Below are positions 11,159 to 23,586 of a DNA stretch of 64,000 nt, piece by piece. Position numbers and translations under genes: made by a program. The notes under the pieces were generated by a model, which saw nothing but the letters and a program-made list of their open reading frames with translations, was not told the DNA's origin and ran no database searches. Origin of the DNA: Cinclus cinclus (Eukaryota; Chordata; Aves; Passeriformes; Cinclidae); the NCBI RefSeq assembly GCF_963662255.1, contig NC_085052.1, positions 14,917,151 through 14,981,150 on the forward strand, in the 5' to 3' direction. The stretch's first letter is position 1; the number at the start of each line of letters is the position of its first letter.

Positions 11159-13023
11159 ATCTAATACATATAAATGTAAACAAGCAATAAATTGAATTAA
11201 TAAAGTGCCTAATATTATCCAATACAGAGCTTCTCCTTAAGGGGAGTGATGATTTTATTCAGTGTTTTCTATTTCACAGTAAACCGAACCAGTTGAAATA
11301 ATCTAATTTTGAGAAGTTTCTTTCAAAGCTTCTAGGTCTGTGCATTTGCAAGTTCTGACCGGGTATAATGGTTACTTTTTCTTGTCATCCTTTTAGTTGC
11401 ACCAAGAATCATAATTTTATGCTTCTGTGTTGGTTGAATTTTAAAAATTATTTTCACAGTTGTTGTCTGAACTCTTCCATAGCTTCTAAACAAAAATATA
11501 CCAACCTGTTGTACTAAACCTTTTTTATCTGATATACTGACTTCAATATTTGCTCATGTGTGAGGCACTATAAAAACTATGTGTTAATTAGCACAGCTCA
11601 TACATTTCACCAAGAACATTGCTTTTTCCATTTGTGCTAGTATGTCCTCAAGTAAAATATACTTAACTGCAAAATAAAATTAAAACAAAATTAGCTATTT
11701 TAATATGTACTATATTTTAATATATACTGTTTCATGTAGTAGCATGAATACAACTAGAACAATAATTGAGAAATATTTTTAATATTTTTCAGACTTGATC
11801 TGACCTAACTTGTGAAAGCAGTTTTAAAGGAAAGTATATCTAGTGTGTTAAGTTCAATAAGGCAAAAGAATTTACTTTTTATATACAGAATTATTTAATT
11901 TCAAAAGATAAAGTGATAAATAACACAAGCACAACGTATTAATGACTAGCACACCAAACATTCTAGAGAGCACTGAGAGTATTACAAGTATTTTCCCCTT
12001 TTAATGATTTTTGCAACCAAGAATTAACCAGAAGTGTAATTTGATCAATATTTTTCAAAGGTACATAAACAAAGGTTCTTGAGTGAGAATAATAAGAAAT
12101 CATTGAGGTTCAGAATACTACATTTCCAAACCATCTGATGCAAGCAAATTGAGATTGCAATATAACTCCAGTGATAAACCCTTAATTTACAAGACTTTCT
12201 TTTGGAAACCTGGGAAATACTTACCTATTACAGCTTTGAGTTTTGGGCATTAGAAGTCTGTACTACAGTACAAATATGATCTAATTTTTTTAAAGAATCG
12301 ATGACAATGCTATAGACCAACAGTGAAAATGATTTTACCAAGAACTGAAAATAGTTGGGAGATCCTGTGTAACATTAAAAGATGATAATTATTTGGTGAA
12401 TGTCACAAAGAGACAATAAAAGCAAGACACAGGAGATTTCACCCATCACTGAATTAATTAAAAAACCCCACAAACCCAATGAATCATTACAACTTCTATG
12501 CAGTAGAGTTCAGAGGGTTATGTTTCAGCAGCATGTGTACTTGTCACCCTCATTATAAACCTCTTTGTGAGGATATGACCTTCATTTAAGGTTACTATGC
12601 TCATGTTCCTAATTACATAAATTCACATTTTCATTCACACTGAGCTTTTAGCTTTCGACCTCTCGTTTCAAGCAAAGACACAAACTTGGTTATATTGCCT
12701 GAACTAAAGCTAGATGAAGCCAAGTATCCCCCATGTTACAAATAAAGATACATTAGAGTGATTTTATCAAAACAAAGTTCACAATGAAAGAATAAACTGA
12801 GACCAAATCTATATTCTCCTGCAAGATTCAAGAATAATTTACCTCTCTATGCAGTGTAGTACATCATCAAAACCAAGTTTAAATATTTCACAGGACATCT
12901 CTGAATACCTGACAATAGAGTTTTAGGCCCAGTGAACTGTACTATTGCATTTGGAATATACTTAAGTATACAGACAGTAGCTTATGTTTTAAGAAGAGCA
13001 TAATCATAATTGTATGCTGAGGC
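11159..13023. other. AT-rich non-coding sequence
   Basis: Stops are dense in all frames and almost no frame reaches 60 codons. An AT-rich run near 11640-11790 is the only compositional feature. Nothing recognised. Confidence 0.6.
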
Positions 13024-13049
13024 TGAGGACAGTAAATGTACTGTCCTCA
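13024..13049. repeat. Perfect 11-bp-stem, 4-nt-loop hairpin
   Basis: TGAGGACAGTA (13024-13034) and TACTGTCCTCA (13039-13049) are exact reverse complements around the loop AATG. Beyond the perfect stem, AAGAAGAGC-like sequence at 12991 can pair imperfectly with GCTTTCTTCC-like sequence ending at 13071, with a large asymmetric interior. Whether it is transcribed or processed is unknown. Confidence 0.9.
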
Positions 13050-16007
13050 TATTATACTGCTGCTTTCTTCCTGGAATAGAAATTATATTTAAGGGACTTC
13101 TGTCACCCATGATTACTGGTTCAGAATAAGCACAGATATACAATGAGCCTTGCATTGTGCTGTGTGACTCATCCAAAATTACTCAGTCACCTATACAGTG
13201 CCAAGAAGGAAGTTTTCAATTGACCAGCAGAAATACCAACATGGGATGCTTCTTTACAGAATGAAAGTACAATTGAATGGGAATAGTAAGAATTCACAGA
13301 GAAACCACCACAACAAAACTCAAAACACGACAGGACATAATATTTTAGAGGAGAAAGTGATGGGAAAACAAAAGCTGGATAGTATGTTACCTTACACCTG
13401 GGCTTTCAGCACATCCTCCTAACTGTGACTTCTGCTATATTGTTATATATATTTTATAGGACCTGTAATATCTGGACAACTCAATCTTTGTTTAAAATTC
13501 TCTATGTCTCTTGTTCTAAGAACTGCAGCAAATTTTTTTAATAAAGTTCAGTTCACTTGCAGGAAACAAAAGCTACTGCTTTGTCCCAGCTACTTTGACT
13601 GTGATTTGTCAACCCAATCTTATCACCTAAAGTCCACAGACCTGCTGCAGAAACCCAGGAAGAGCTCAGGGCCAGGACCCTAGGTCTGCCTCAGACTCCA
13701 AATAGGAAAAAGACAGCAGTCATTCTTCTGACCTTCTGCTACACCAACCTCTAGCATAAAGTTCTTCATAATTTATTCCTAAATCTCACCACAAAATGGG
13801 GAATGCCAGAACGGTTGTATCTACAACACCTCTTGGCAAAACTTTGGTCAGCTAAGGATATGGCCACTTAGTTCAGCTCTCCATTTGTTTTCTGCTGCCA
13901 GAACAGTGAAAAAGGTACAGAATCAATTCTGTTCTCTTCATATTTCTTCTAGGAATGCTTCCAGGAATGATCAGAATACTGATAATTCAGGACATTCCCC
14001 CAATGAGAGGTAGAAATGCCCATGGTTAGTCTGGTAACTTCATACTGCCCGTAGCCCTTTCTTTTGGAACAGTGAGTTTCTTCATCATCTCAATTTCCTA
14101 TTTCATCTTTGATTCAGTTAAAAGTGGTGAGGGAAGAAAGTCCCTCAGTGAACTCCGCTGTCTCCCTCCAACATTGCTTCTCTCCTTTCACAGGATAAAC
14201 ACACAGTTTCAGCAAATATAGTGAAATTTATTATTGTTTTCCTCTCAAAAATGCTTCCCAATGAAAGTGCAAGTGTGATTAAAAAAAGTACTTCAGATGA
14301 AAGCACTAATAAAAAATCTAAACCCAGCTTTGTATGAAATACTGTCACATTCCTTTTGCCACTCACATAACAATCATCATTGTTTAAATTCAAAAAGTTT
14401 AACAGCATTTGCAAGATGAGATTTAATTCTCAAAATAATGATGAATCATCATGATTGTAAATGAATACAATTGCCAATGTTGAGGTAAGAGTGCTCGTCT
14501 CTGCATTTCTCCACTTCAACCAAAGAATTTACAGTCACAAATTCTACATTTTCCCTCATCTTGTTTAGGCTTCTTCTATAATTATAGCCGTGTAGATAAA
14601 GGTAACCTTTCAGTGTGAAACCATTTTTACAGGATGAAATTCATTAGAAACATGGGCTCATATTAGAAAATACAAACAAATTAATTTATTTACATTTTCC
14701 TTATGGAAAAGCAAGTGTTCTATCAATTTCTTTAACAGAGTTCTTGGGGCTTTCTCAGTTGTGTTAGATACCTAATTTCAATTCCTACCTTTGTAACTCT
14801 TCCTGTAAATCCTTAAGAAATCTACCTAGAGACCAGGTACCATGTGTAAACAGGTAGAGGAAGTAATTTAGTTATCATCTCTCCATCTCGGTATGAAAAA
14901 AAAAGCACGTTGACATCTCTGGAGAAAGAAAGAAACTGAGGATGTTAGTATTAAATTCAGCTTGGTTTACAAAATTATAGCACACTTCATGAAATATAAA
15001 CAGATCTACCAAATGTTTATATCCTAGTATTTTATTGCAAATATTTATTCTTGGCTGGTTTAACTAAACAATAATAATTTACAAAAACTTGAATCTTATT
15101 CCATACAGTTTTCAAATACAAATAAGTACTTAGATGAAAGTAATCATCTTAACAGACACTTTTTGAGGTTGTGTGCAACAGTTACCCTTCTCCAAATACA
15201 AAATCCAAATTAAAATCCAAACCTGTCTGAATCAAATAGACAGAAAGTCACATCTCTCTTACCTCATGCAGTCATGTTAAACATCACATGGCTCCCTCAT
15301 GTCTCTTCTCAGAACTTAGAAGGAAAGAGCAAAGAAGGGAAAAGGATCAGCACACAGAAGCACTCCTCAGGACAGAGTGACAGAATATTTGGCTTTGTAT
15401 AACTTTGAACTCCTGCTAAGCAATAGAAGGGAAACATTCTTCTAATTAAACTCCTGATGAAGTTACTTACTTCCAGCTTCCTGACCTAAAAACCCTCAAC
15501 ACTTTAGATATTTTCCCAGTGCTGCAGAAAATCTTCACTAATTTCAATGGTTTATCAGACATAAATAATTCAGAATCTGAAGCACAGAACCACTTAATTA
15601 CCTAAATACTGCCCCCTTTATACCAGTGTCCAGCACCAAACTAGTGGAATAACATAAGCATGACTATTGTTTTATTAACAACTTAAATTTTAAAATGTTT
15701 ATTTCTCCAAGCTGACTTATTATTGCAGACTAGAGCCCTTTATCCTTGATGTATCATTAAGGAATCTTGGGACTAATGTTGAATTTCTTCTAGTTATAAC
15801 AATTGTCTATATGTATGTTTGATTGATAATAGAAAGAAAAAAAAATTGAAAGTTAACATATCAGGTAAGATGTTGTTTCTGTAGCTATAAAAATGTATTA
15901 GTCAGTGATTTTTTATTAGACCTTTCTTGTTTACTCCTCCTGAACAATGGAAATGCAGACAATTATTTCTCACATTTCATACAAGATTATATATACATAC
16001 ACAGGAG
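13050..16007. other. AT-rich non-coding sequence
   Basis: A mildly GC-richer part lies at about 13600-13760. The 89-codon minus frame at 14145-14414 has no recognisable features. No repeat family identified. Confidence 0.55.
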
Positions 16008-16070
16008 ATCCATCCATCCATCCATCCATCCATCCATCCATCCATCCATCCATCCATCCATCCATCCATC
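16008..16070 (+). repeat. (ATCC)n tetranucleotide microsatellite
   Basis: About 15-16 perfect ATCC units over 63 bp. The SIHP-repeat peptide in the frame at 15947-16144 is its translation and not a gene. Perfect purity suggests it is polymorphic in length. Confidence 0.97.
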
Positions 16071-18666
16071 TAAAAGAAAATTTTAGCAATGAAATGACTG
16101 ATACTATATGCATCCTGTGGTCCAGCACCAGAATTTCTCTTTAGAAGGGGACAAGGGATGCTTGCTTTCTTTGTTTCCTGTTGCTGTAAGGTCTAACACA
16201 CAGTGCTGTGGATGGCAGTGAATGCTGCAGGGTGCTTCATTCTTTATGATGCTTATGCTTATTCATAATTGTCAAGGCTGCCTAGGGCTCATCATAGGCT
16301 TAGCGTAAGCGCCTCTTCATCTATTTGTATGAGTCTAAATAATGCATAGCTCCCACAAGTCTGTGTCTTTGCACTATCCCAAGAATTTATCCCTGTTTTC
16401 CTTTATGAAATGTAAATTCTTGTAGGCATAACTCGGGATTATTTTGCCTGTGTACATTTGTTTGCATTCTGCAGCAGTCTGTCAATTTAACTTTAAGATC
16501 TGAAGATGGCTCTATTTAAGAGAGCATGGGATATTTTAAAGAGTACTATTTACACAGTGTCTTCATGGCTTATTTTTGGCCTATATCCTCTGAGGTATGA
16601 TGAGTATCTATGAGGAACATTAAAGAGAATGGAATAAGAAGATAGTGCCTCTGATTTTCCTTATATATGTGTAATTTTCTATGGGTGTAACTATTTTCAA
16701 CAGGTTACTCCAGAGCTTTTTATGCCTCTAGAGAAATTCAGGAAAACTAAGGACATGTTATTTTCCTGAGCAAAACTAATATTTTTTTTCTTTCAATCGG
16801 TTTTAAAAGAGTGGTACAGATGTTCAAATTATAACAGAGATCCTGACAACTCACTGTGTGATGCTCAGAGAAGGAAAGTCCTGTTGCAAAGCATAATTGA
16901 TCACAGCCCAGAAGAGTTCTCTAGCCTCTGAAGCTATCCAATATAACAAAGTAAGAAACCTTGCAATGGACATTTGGGGAGGAACAGTTAAATGCTGAAA
17001 CTGTGAGTGGTGGGGAAGTTTGCACACATTTCTTTTTCTTAAATTACATTTCATTTTTATTCAACTATGAGTTATTAAATTTACTGGTTCTAAAGTTTCA
17101 GACTACTTGAGTGCAATGGACTCATTGCAAACCTAACATGTTTATGGAAAAGGAGAACAATGGAGAGCAGACCCCTGCAGAGAATGTAAACCATTAATGA
17201 AGAATCAGATCACTTTCTGTAGGATTATACCACAATAAGAAAAGTTTAAATAGAAGTGTAAAAAAATATATACATATAAAATCCTGGGACATCACTCAAT
17301 CAAAATTAAAATCTATTAGCAGCTTAGATGATGAAAGTTTGTTTCGGTTTCATTTTAATATAGGTCAAGTAAATGAGATATAAAAGATAATCAGACAGTG
17401 TGTCTGTTTACTTAAAAAAGTAAGTCCCCACAAAAATTAAAATTCACACAGTCTGCTGTTTTGAAGTTGGGTATTTCAATGATTGCCTTTCTTTTGGGGG
17501 CATATGCCCATGAGTATCACCTAAGAGTTCTGCAGTAAGGCCTAGAGCAATAAATGAAAAGAAAAATCAGTGTAGGAAGAGACTGCAACTAATAAATATT
17601 TGATCAGATACACAAATTCACACAGTTTGATAATGCCTTAAGGAATTTGCTATAAATTATTAACTCCTGCAATGTAAACGTGTGGTATTATGTTCTTTAA
17701 GAAACAGCAAGCCAATAATGAGCTATTAATTTTTTCAATCAATTTTTTCCAGAAGTACATACATCTGAAATAATATAGGCTTATATTTGTGTGAATAAAA
17801 TTTGAAAACAATAGAATATAAAGAAAATTGCCCCTGAAGTATAGAAGGTGTAGAGTCATTCCCGCTTTTCTGAAGAATGATACAATTTTAATATGATAAA
17901 GGTGTTTTTAACAATTAAATTACCTTGGGGAAAAAATTAGTTCTAAAGTAAAAAATACATGGAACAGAAACACCTCTTGACACTTATCTTGGCTATTTAA
18001 ATGCTAAATGTTACTTCAACAAAACACATTTGGGATAGGTTTTACATTAACTCAGGAGTAGCTGCAAGACTAACATCACAGAATCCGACTGTACAGCACA
18101 AAACTTGGTTTTCATATTTACTTTTACAGTGTGAAGATATTCCTGTGGTGACAGAATCTTGGTGCAGAATCAGGTAGTGCTCCTGCACATCTTCCCTTGC
18201 TGCAAGGCAGTGATCACACGGAAATACATGGACCTGCTAAAAGGCAAAAGTGCTCCTCACTGCTTCTAGAGAAAGAGCAGCTCGGTGTTTGTGAGACAGA
18301 CACATCTCTGCAGTGCCACCGACAGATGGGGAAAAACGTGCCAGCTCTTAGGCAGCAGGGTGAGCTTAAAGAAAGGATTTTCCATTGCTGTTTCATTGGG
18401 AATGGAAGGAAAAGCCTTCAGTTGTTCTCAGGATGGATTAGAACTTCAGACTGCTCGATAGCAAATACAGCAACTGGGAGAATCTAGGCAGTGTTGATCT
18501 TTTACGTGGATTTTTCTGTATGCCTTTGAAGATGTTCAGCAGTCACAATTTGGGGATATTTATTAAACGTATCATGTCACCCTTTGCCCTTGCAATTATT
18601 CCTTTAGGGGGTCTTTAAAAAGGAAAGACCTTTCTACTTCTTCTTCACTCTAAAATGAAATCATGA
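16071..18666. other. AT-rich non-coding sequence
   Basis: The part around 18160-18490 is somewhat GC-richer and open on both strands (96 codons plus, 60 codons minus), the pattern expected of local composition and not of a single coding strand. The rest is AT-rich with no recognised element. Confidence 0.5.
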
Positions 18667-18684
18667 ACTGAAATGCATTTCAGT
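18667..18684. repeat. Perfect 18-bp palindrome
   Basis: ACTGAAATGCATTTCAGT reads identically on both strands. Perfect palindromes this long are uncommon but expected about once in a few such windows. No known motif assigned. Confidence 0.95.
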
Positions 18685-20290
18685 CTGAATAAATTAATCT
18701 GAAACCAAGCGTGAACAGCACATAAAAAACATTCATCATCTTCCCATTTCTGCACAGTACACTTTCCTGCCTGTGAACTCTGTATAGTTCATGTCTACAG
18801 GAAGCAACATGGAAAATGTTCTGTTCCTGCAAAACTAAAAATGCTGTACATAGATGGGCTTTTTACAAATCAGATCTTCTGGAAAATCCTAAATGCTGTT
18901 AGGAAGAACTGACTATATGAAATTGTGTATGTACTAGAGAGTTTTCATGCATTTCAAATTAAAGTTTGTGCTAACTGATCCTAGCAAATTACATAATATT
19001 TTTTAGGAAAAAGAAGGGGTAGTATTTTCTCCACAGTGTCTTAGTCACTGAAGCTGTCTGGAAGAGCATTGTAGTCTGTTAATATTAAGTCTATATATTT
19101 ACAGGAATACATTGAGTCCCACAGTGAATTACATGCATATTTTTTCTCCAAACTGCACCTTTAAAAAAAAATGAAAAAAAATTTAGCACAGAAAACCTTA
19201 AAGTTATTCCCTTTCATATTATGGAGGGCAAGTGTTTAGGGATTAATAATAATAAAAACAAATTGTAAACACTTGAAATATTTCTATTAATATTAAACTT
19301 GCAATAAAATTAAATCTGTCTATCCATGATGGACTAAAAACCCCACAAATCTGGTTTGATTGATTGTCATGCCCAAAGCTAATGAAGCACTAATGTAGAT
19401 AAAACATTCTTACTTGAGCCATGTGAGTTTCTTAGACACTAATCCTCACAGATATTTACATGTGGCTCTTTGGGGTGCAAGTAACTCAAATGATACATCC
19501 ATTTTTCCTTTGTTTTAAATACAAAGTCATGTCTGAGATAAAAGTTTTTGCAATCGTAGTCCAACTTTGCTTGATTTCATTAATTAGGAGGAGTTGGTAA
19601 TTTTTGATAAGCAAGTTTTAGGTTAAAGAATCTGTCTCAAGCAGTAATCTCTAGTATAAAGATAAATGATTTAATGTTTGAAGCCTATGGTAATTTCAGT
19701 TCTGCAGAAACTGGGCAAAAAGGAAGCCAGTTTAAACTATTTTTAAAATGTAGTAGTTTATCAACTCCTTGTCAGTATTTTATACAAATAAAATATATAT
19801 GCACATTTAATTTTCCTAAAAGGATGCATTTCAGTAATGAAGACTTTGTCATGTGTTGATATTTAATTCCTAAATTTATCACAGGAAAGATACTGGCAGA
19901 TAATTCTGTGAATGAAGAACTCAGCTACCATTGAATTTCAATATCTACTATGTAGTCCTTCTAATCCCAGTGAAGAACCCTTCAGAACTAAATGTATATT
20001 TCAGCATTTTCTACACAGAGATAAAATCAATATGTTAGTTTGAATCTTCGTACAAAATTTGGTCCTACAAGTTAATATTCAGCACTAGAAGAGGCCATGC
20101 AAGAGGTTTCTAAGGAAAAACTACGTGAAGGGGCTAATATCTTTGAAATTCATATAAAAGATATCATTGCAATTAAGCCAAAGATGTGCCTTGTATGAGC
20201 CATAAAAACATGATTTTTAGAGAGAAGATCCTTTAACTGGAATGTGGGTGGTGCAAATTTTTCTGTGCACACGAAGGAATTAGTCAGGCT
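18685..20290. other. AT-rich non-coding sequence
   Basis: No open frame above about 60 codons, no recognised repeat and no RNA gene. I see nothing in it. Confidence 0.6.
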
Positions 20291-20371
20291 GGGGAGGTTG
20301 GGGTTTGTTGGGGCTTTGTTTGTTTGTTTGTTTGGGGGTTTGTTGTTTGTTGGCTGATTGTTTCTTTTTTT
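20291..20371 (+). repeat. GTTT/GGGG low-complexity tract
   Basis: GGGGAGGTTGGGG, TTTGTTTGTTTGTTTG, GGGGGTTTG and TTGTTTGTTGG make a T/G-rich tract. The minus-strand frame 20150-20440 passing through it is low complexity (N, P, T, K, Q) and is rejected as a gene. Confidence 0.8.
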
Positions 20372-21635
20372 GCATATATTTTCTGTCTTAACAATCATAT
20401 AAGACCAAAATGAAACAGGTGATAGGCAGTGACACAACAAATGGATTGAGCACTTTTTGAAGGTTAGTATCAGTCTTGAGGTTCTAAAAACATTCCTTAA
20501 AAGTCACTGTACTTAATGTGTCTTAGCAATTGGCTAAGATTCTGCAAAATTTGGCATATGTCAGAGATAAGATTCCCTGCAGAGTTGCTCTGACTGCAGA
20601 ATAGATGTGGCCTTTTAGGGTCATAAAAAACAATTACAGAGTTAAAACCATGCATTCCCAAGTATTTTTAAAAAGTTCTAAATGCTTCAAAATACATAAA
20701 TACATTGCCCCAGTAGCCAATCAAGTTAAGTCCAGAGAAAAACCCCACAGCACTAAACTCACCTAGGTGAACGTGGTCCTGCAAGGTCTCCAGGGCCCTT
20801 TATCTACCCTTTAAATTGGACAGGACAAGGCAATCCTATACTTCACCTTTCAAAGGTGTTTTTCACTTTGGCTTACTAGAACTCTAAAAAGAGAGATAAT
20901 ATAAAAGTGATCATGATCCTGTAAAATTCTTTATTTCTTCTCTGAACTTGAGCAAAGACCACCCAAAAAAGAGTGCATTTAAATTAGCAGAAAGTAGTAT
21001 ACAAATATTAAGTTCATTCACTGCCTCCATTTGCTTGTTTGGTAAACTGGTAGATTTTCAGGGTGAAAAGAATTTTTTGATTGAGAATACACAGTACTGC
21101 TCAAATAAGCTTTTGTAGGACTTGACCACAGACGTTTCTCTGTTTTGTTTCTGAGGTATTTCTTTGTATTAGAATAACTTGGTGAAAGGCACATAGTGAC
21201 AGGAAAGACTGGCTGTGGACAGTGAAAGCCCACCAAAGATGATTACAAGCCTTCCACTGACTTCTATGGGCTTTGGATCAGACACCTAGGAACAAAAAAA
21301 CATGATGGCACTGGCTGAAAAGATGATAGCTGACATGGTCTACCTTAAAACTTGACGCTGCAGACAAAGCCAGAGCAGTTGCAGCAGAGGCTCTCAACTG
21401 TACCTAGGGATACACTGAAGACTTGCTGAGAAGGGCTGGAGGATTGATAGGAAGATACTGAAGTTTTCAGCACTTTCATGGAGTACCAATGAAATAGTCA
21501 CAAGTGAGGAATACCAAGTGAGGAAATCAGTTTCCATCTGCTGTCCTGTATTGTCTTAATTGCACAACAAAGTCAACAGAACATATCAAACATGGTTTTT
21601 TTATGGTTACCGTCAGAATGCGAGAGTTCCTTTTT
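20372..21635. other. AT-rich non-coding sequence upstream of a CR1 fragment
   Basis: Nothing recognised. A 12-bp palindrome (TCACCTAGGTGA, 20759-20770) is at chance level. The CR1 match that follows may begin somewhat earlier than I can see. Confidence 0.5.
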
Positions 21636-21924
21636 CAGGGTTGGCCCTTTCTCCCAGACAACTAATGATGAGAGAAAATGGCCTCAAGCTGGGCCAGGGA
21701 AGGTTTAGGTTGGACAGTAGGAGGAATTTCATCCCAGAAAGGGTGATTAAACCTTGGAATGGACAGCCCAGGAGGTGCAAAGTCACCGCCCGCCCCTGGA
21801 GCCCCTGGAGGTGTTTAAGACTGGATGTGCCATGTTGTGCCGTGGTCTAATTGACAAGGTGGCATTCAGTCATAGGTGTGACTTGATGATCTCAGAGGTC
21901 TGCAACATAACTGATTCTGAATTG
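21636..21924 (+). mobile_element. CR1 LINE, 3' end fragment
   Basis: The sequence follows the well-known avian CR1 3' region. It shows CTCAAGCTGGGCCAGGGAAG, a GGTTTAGGTTGGA block, a 'rattaGGAGGAATTTC'-type block, a TGGAATGGACAGCCCAGG block, CCTGGAGGTGTTTAAGAC, and the terminal GACTTGATGATCTCAGAGGT. It is 5'-truncated, as nearly all CR1 copies are, and ends in a degenerate ATTCTG-type 3' repeat. Two open frames inside it (21560-21850, 21754-21996) are not genes. Clear similarity with modest decay indicates an intermediate age. Confidence 0.9.
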
Positions 21925-23000
21925 CTTTACTTACTTTTGGCAGCAGAGTATGTTGATAATTATTTCAACTACACTGAGAAAACAAATGAGATGTGAATGA
22001 ACAGAGAAGAGGATTGCCATGAGATGAGCCCACTGATCATCACTCTACACATAAAGATAGTGAGAAGCAAAGGCTACATTAGAGGAATTGAGAAGCTTTG
22101 AAAAATATATTAACATCTTTGCTAATGCTTTGGAAAAGATATCATTCTCTTAAAAGACACATTAAAACTAAAGAAGTGACAAGACATAAAGGTATGTTTG
22201 GCCTCAGGGCAAGTACCATCTGGCACTCTTGTTTCAAATGAGAGTGAAGCAGTTAGAGAACTTTGGAAGTGAATGCTATAACAGGAAAAATGTGATACAT
22301 TTCAAGAGAAGGTCTAAGAGTGAGAGACTTTAGATTCTTTTGCTTGTTTTGTGTTAAACCCTGTGTACATCTTTAAAAAGGTTAGAGCATGATTTCCAAA
22401 TATCACTGCACATCCATGCATCGGTGCATTGTTTCATAAGCCCTGGTCTCTTTCACTGTTTTAGTGATCTGTCAGTGCTGGGAATCTACATTTTCAGAGG
22501 TTTCTGAATTGATCTGAAGTATAAGTAATTGAAATGTCTTTGAAAATTACATCATGGAGGGGAGGGGATATGTGTTCAACATAGGGAAAGATTTTCTAGC
22601 AGTGAAAGTATGGAAATTTTTCTGTTAATTGGGAAACTAAAGCAGGCAGAAAGCTCAAGTTCGTGGGTTATGTTCTTGTGAGATGATTCAACCAGATGAG
22701 AGGGAACTAAATGAGCAATATTACGAAGTAAGGAAACAAAGAGAACACAATCCCAGTTTCAGGTGAGCTCAGATAATACCTGACTGTATTAGCCTAAGTT
22801 GAATTTTATGCTGTGTCAACTTGGCAGATGTTGACACCCAAGATAGCTCCTTTACAGCTAGCTTGGTTATCACTGTACTAGATTTAAATCTGCACCCTCG
22901 TGAATTAACTGAACTGGTACAAAAAAAATCCCAAAACCCACAAAGTAAAAGAACATTTTTCGGTTGCTAATGTACAAATCCCATGAGATTCCATAATAAC
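21925..23000. other. AT-rich non-coding sequence
   Basis: Nothing recognised on either strand between the CR1 fragment and the inverted repeat at 23001. Confidence 0.55.
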
Positions 23001-23036
23001 TCCACAATAAAAGGAGTAAGAAATTCTTATTGTGGA
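23001..23036. repeat. Perfect 10-bp inverted repeat, 16-nt loop
   Basis: TCCACAATAA (23001-23010) pairs exactly with TTATTGTGGA (23027-23036). No further stem outside the arms. Function unknown. Confidence 0.9.
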
Positions 23037-23412
23037 AAAGAGATTGAACATAACTGGCATTCCTGAGACTTGATGTGATGATTCATGACTTGCATGTTAA
23101 TGTAGCTGGTTATTGCATATTGAAAAAAGAGAGACCGTGTGAAGGATGTGTATTTCAGCATTCTGTATCTCTCTCTTAGAGTTCCTGGTGAATTAGGATT
23201 ATAGGCTTTAAATGCACCTAGAGGAAAATGTTAATAATGCCAAAGTAAAATTCTGTTACAGGCTATCAGATCAGATCAGAAAGTCAGATGAGTTTTTTTT
23301 TATGTATGTCAATAATGTGTTCAAATAAAGAATGAAAACTTTTTTATATATAAAATAGGAATGATACATTTGAAGTTTTATTAATGTGGTGATAAAGAAC
23401 TCTTTACTGAAT

Positions 23413-23450
23413 AAAACAAAAAAAACAAACAATAAACACCCCAAACAAAT
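23413..23450 (-). repeat. A/C-rich low-complexity tract
   Basis: AAAACAAAAAAAACAAAC followed by ACACCCCAAAC is the reverse-strand counterpart of the GTTT/GGGG tracts seen elsewhere, so here the G/T strand is minus. Confidence 0.6.
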
Positions 23451-23515
23451 TCCCTAGGACAGATATTGACTGACTAATGCATGGCAGTTATATATATTAG
23501 TTCTCAAGTATTCTC

Positions 23516-23521
23516 TGTGTG

Positions 23522-23571
<50 letters not shown>

Positions 23572-23586
23572 TACGCACACGCACAC
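23516..23586. repeat. Compound (TG)n-(TA)n-(CA)n microsatellite
   Basis: Roughly seven TG units, then a CTATATA... run to about 23563, then CA units with two CG interruptions. Because TG and CA are reverse complements and TA is self-complementary, the whole block is one imperfect palindrome of about 70 bp able to fold back on itself. The overlapping minus-strand frame (23454-23657, Y/I repeats) is an artefact. Confidence 0.95.

Noticed and set aside
15604..15625. Reverse-strand AAAGGGGGCAGTA as a CTCF site
   Set aside because: The CCA half of the motif is missing.
15947..16144. Frame with SIHP repeats
   Set aside because: Translation of the (ATCC)n microsatellite.
20759..20770. 12-bp palindrome
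   Set aside because: About 15 such palindromes are expected by chance in a window of this size.
21560..21996. Two plus-strand frames of 96 and 80 codons
   Set aside because: They lie largely in CR1 3' sequence.
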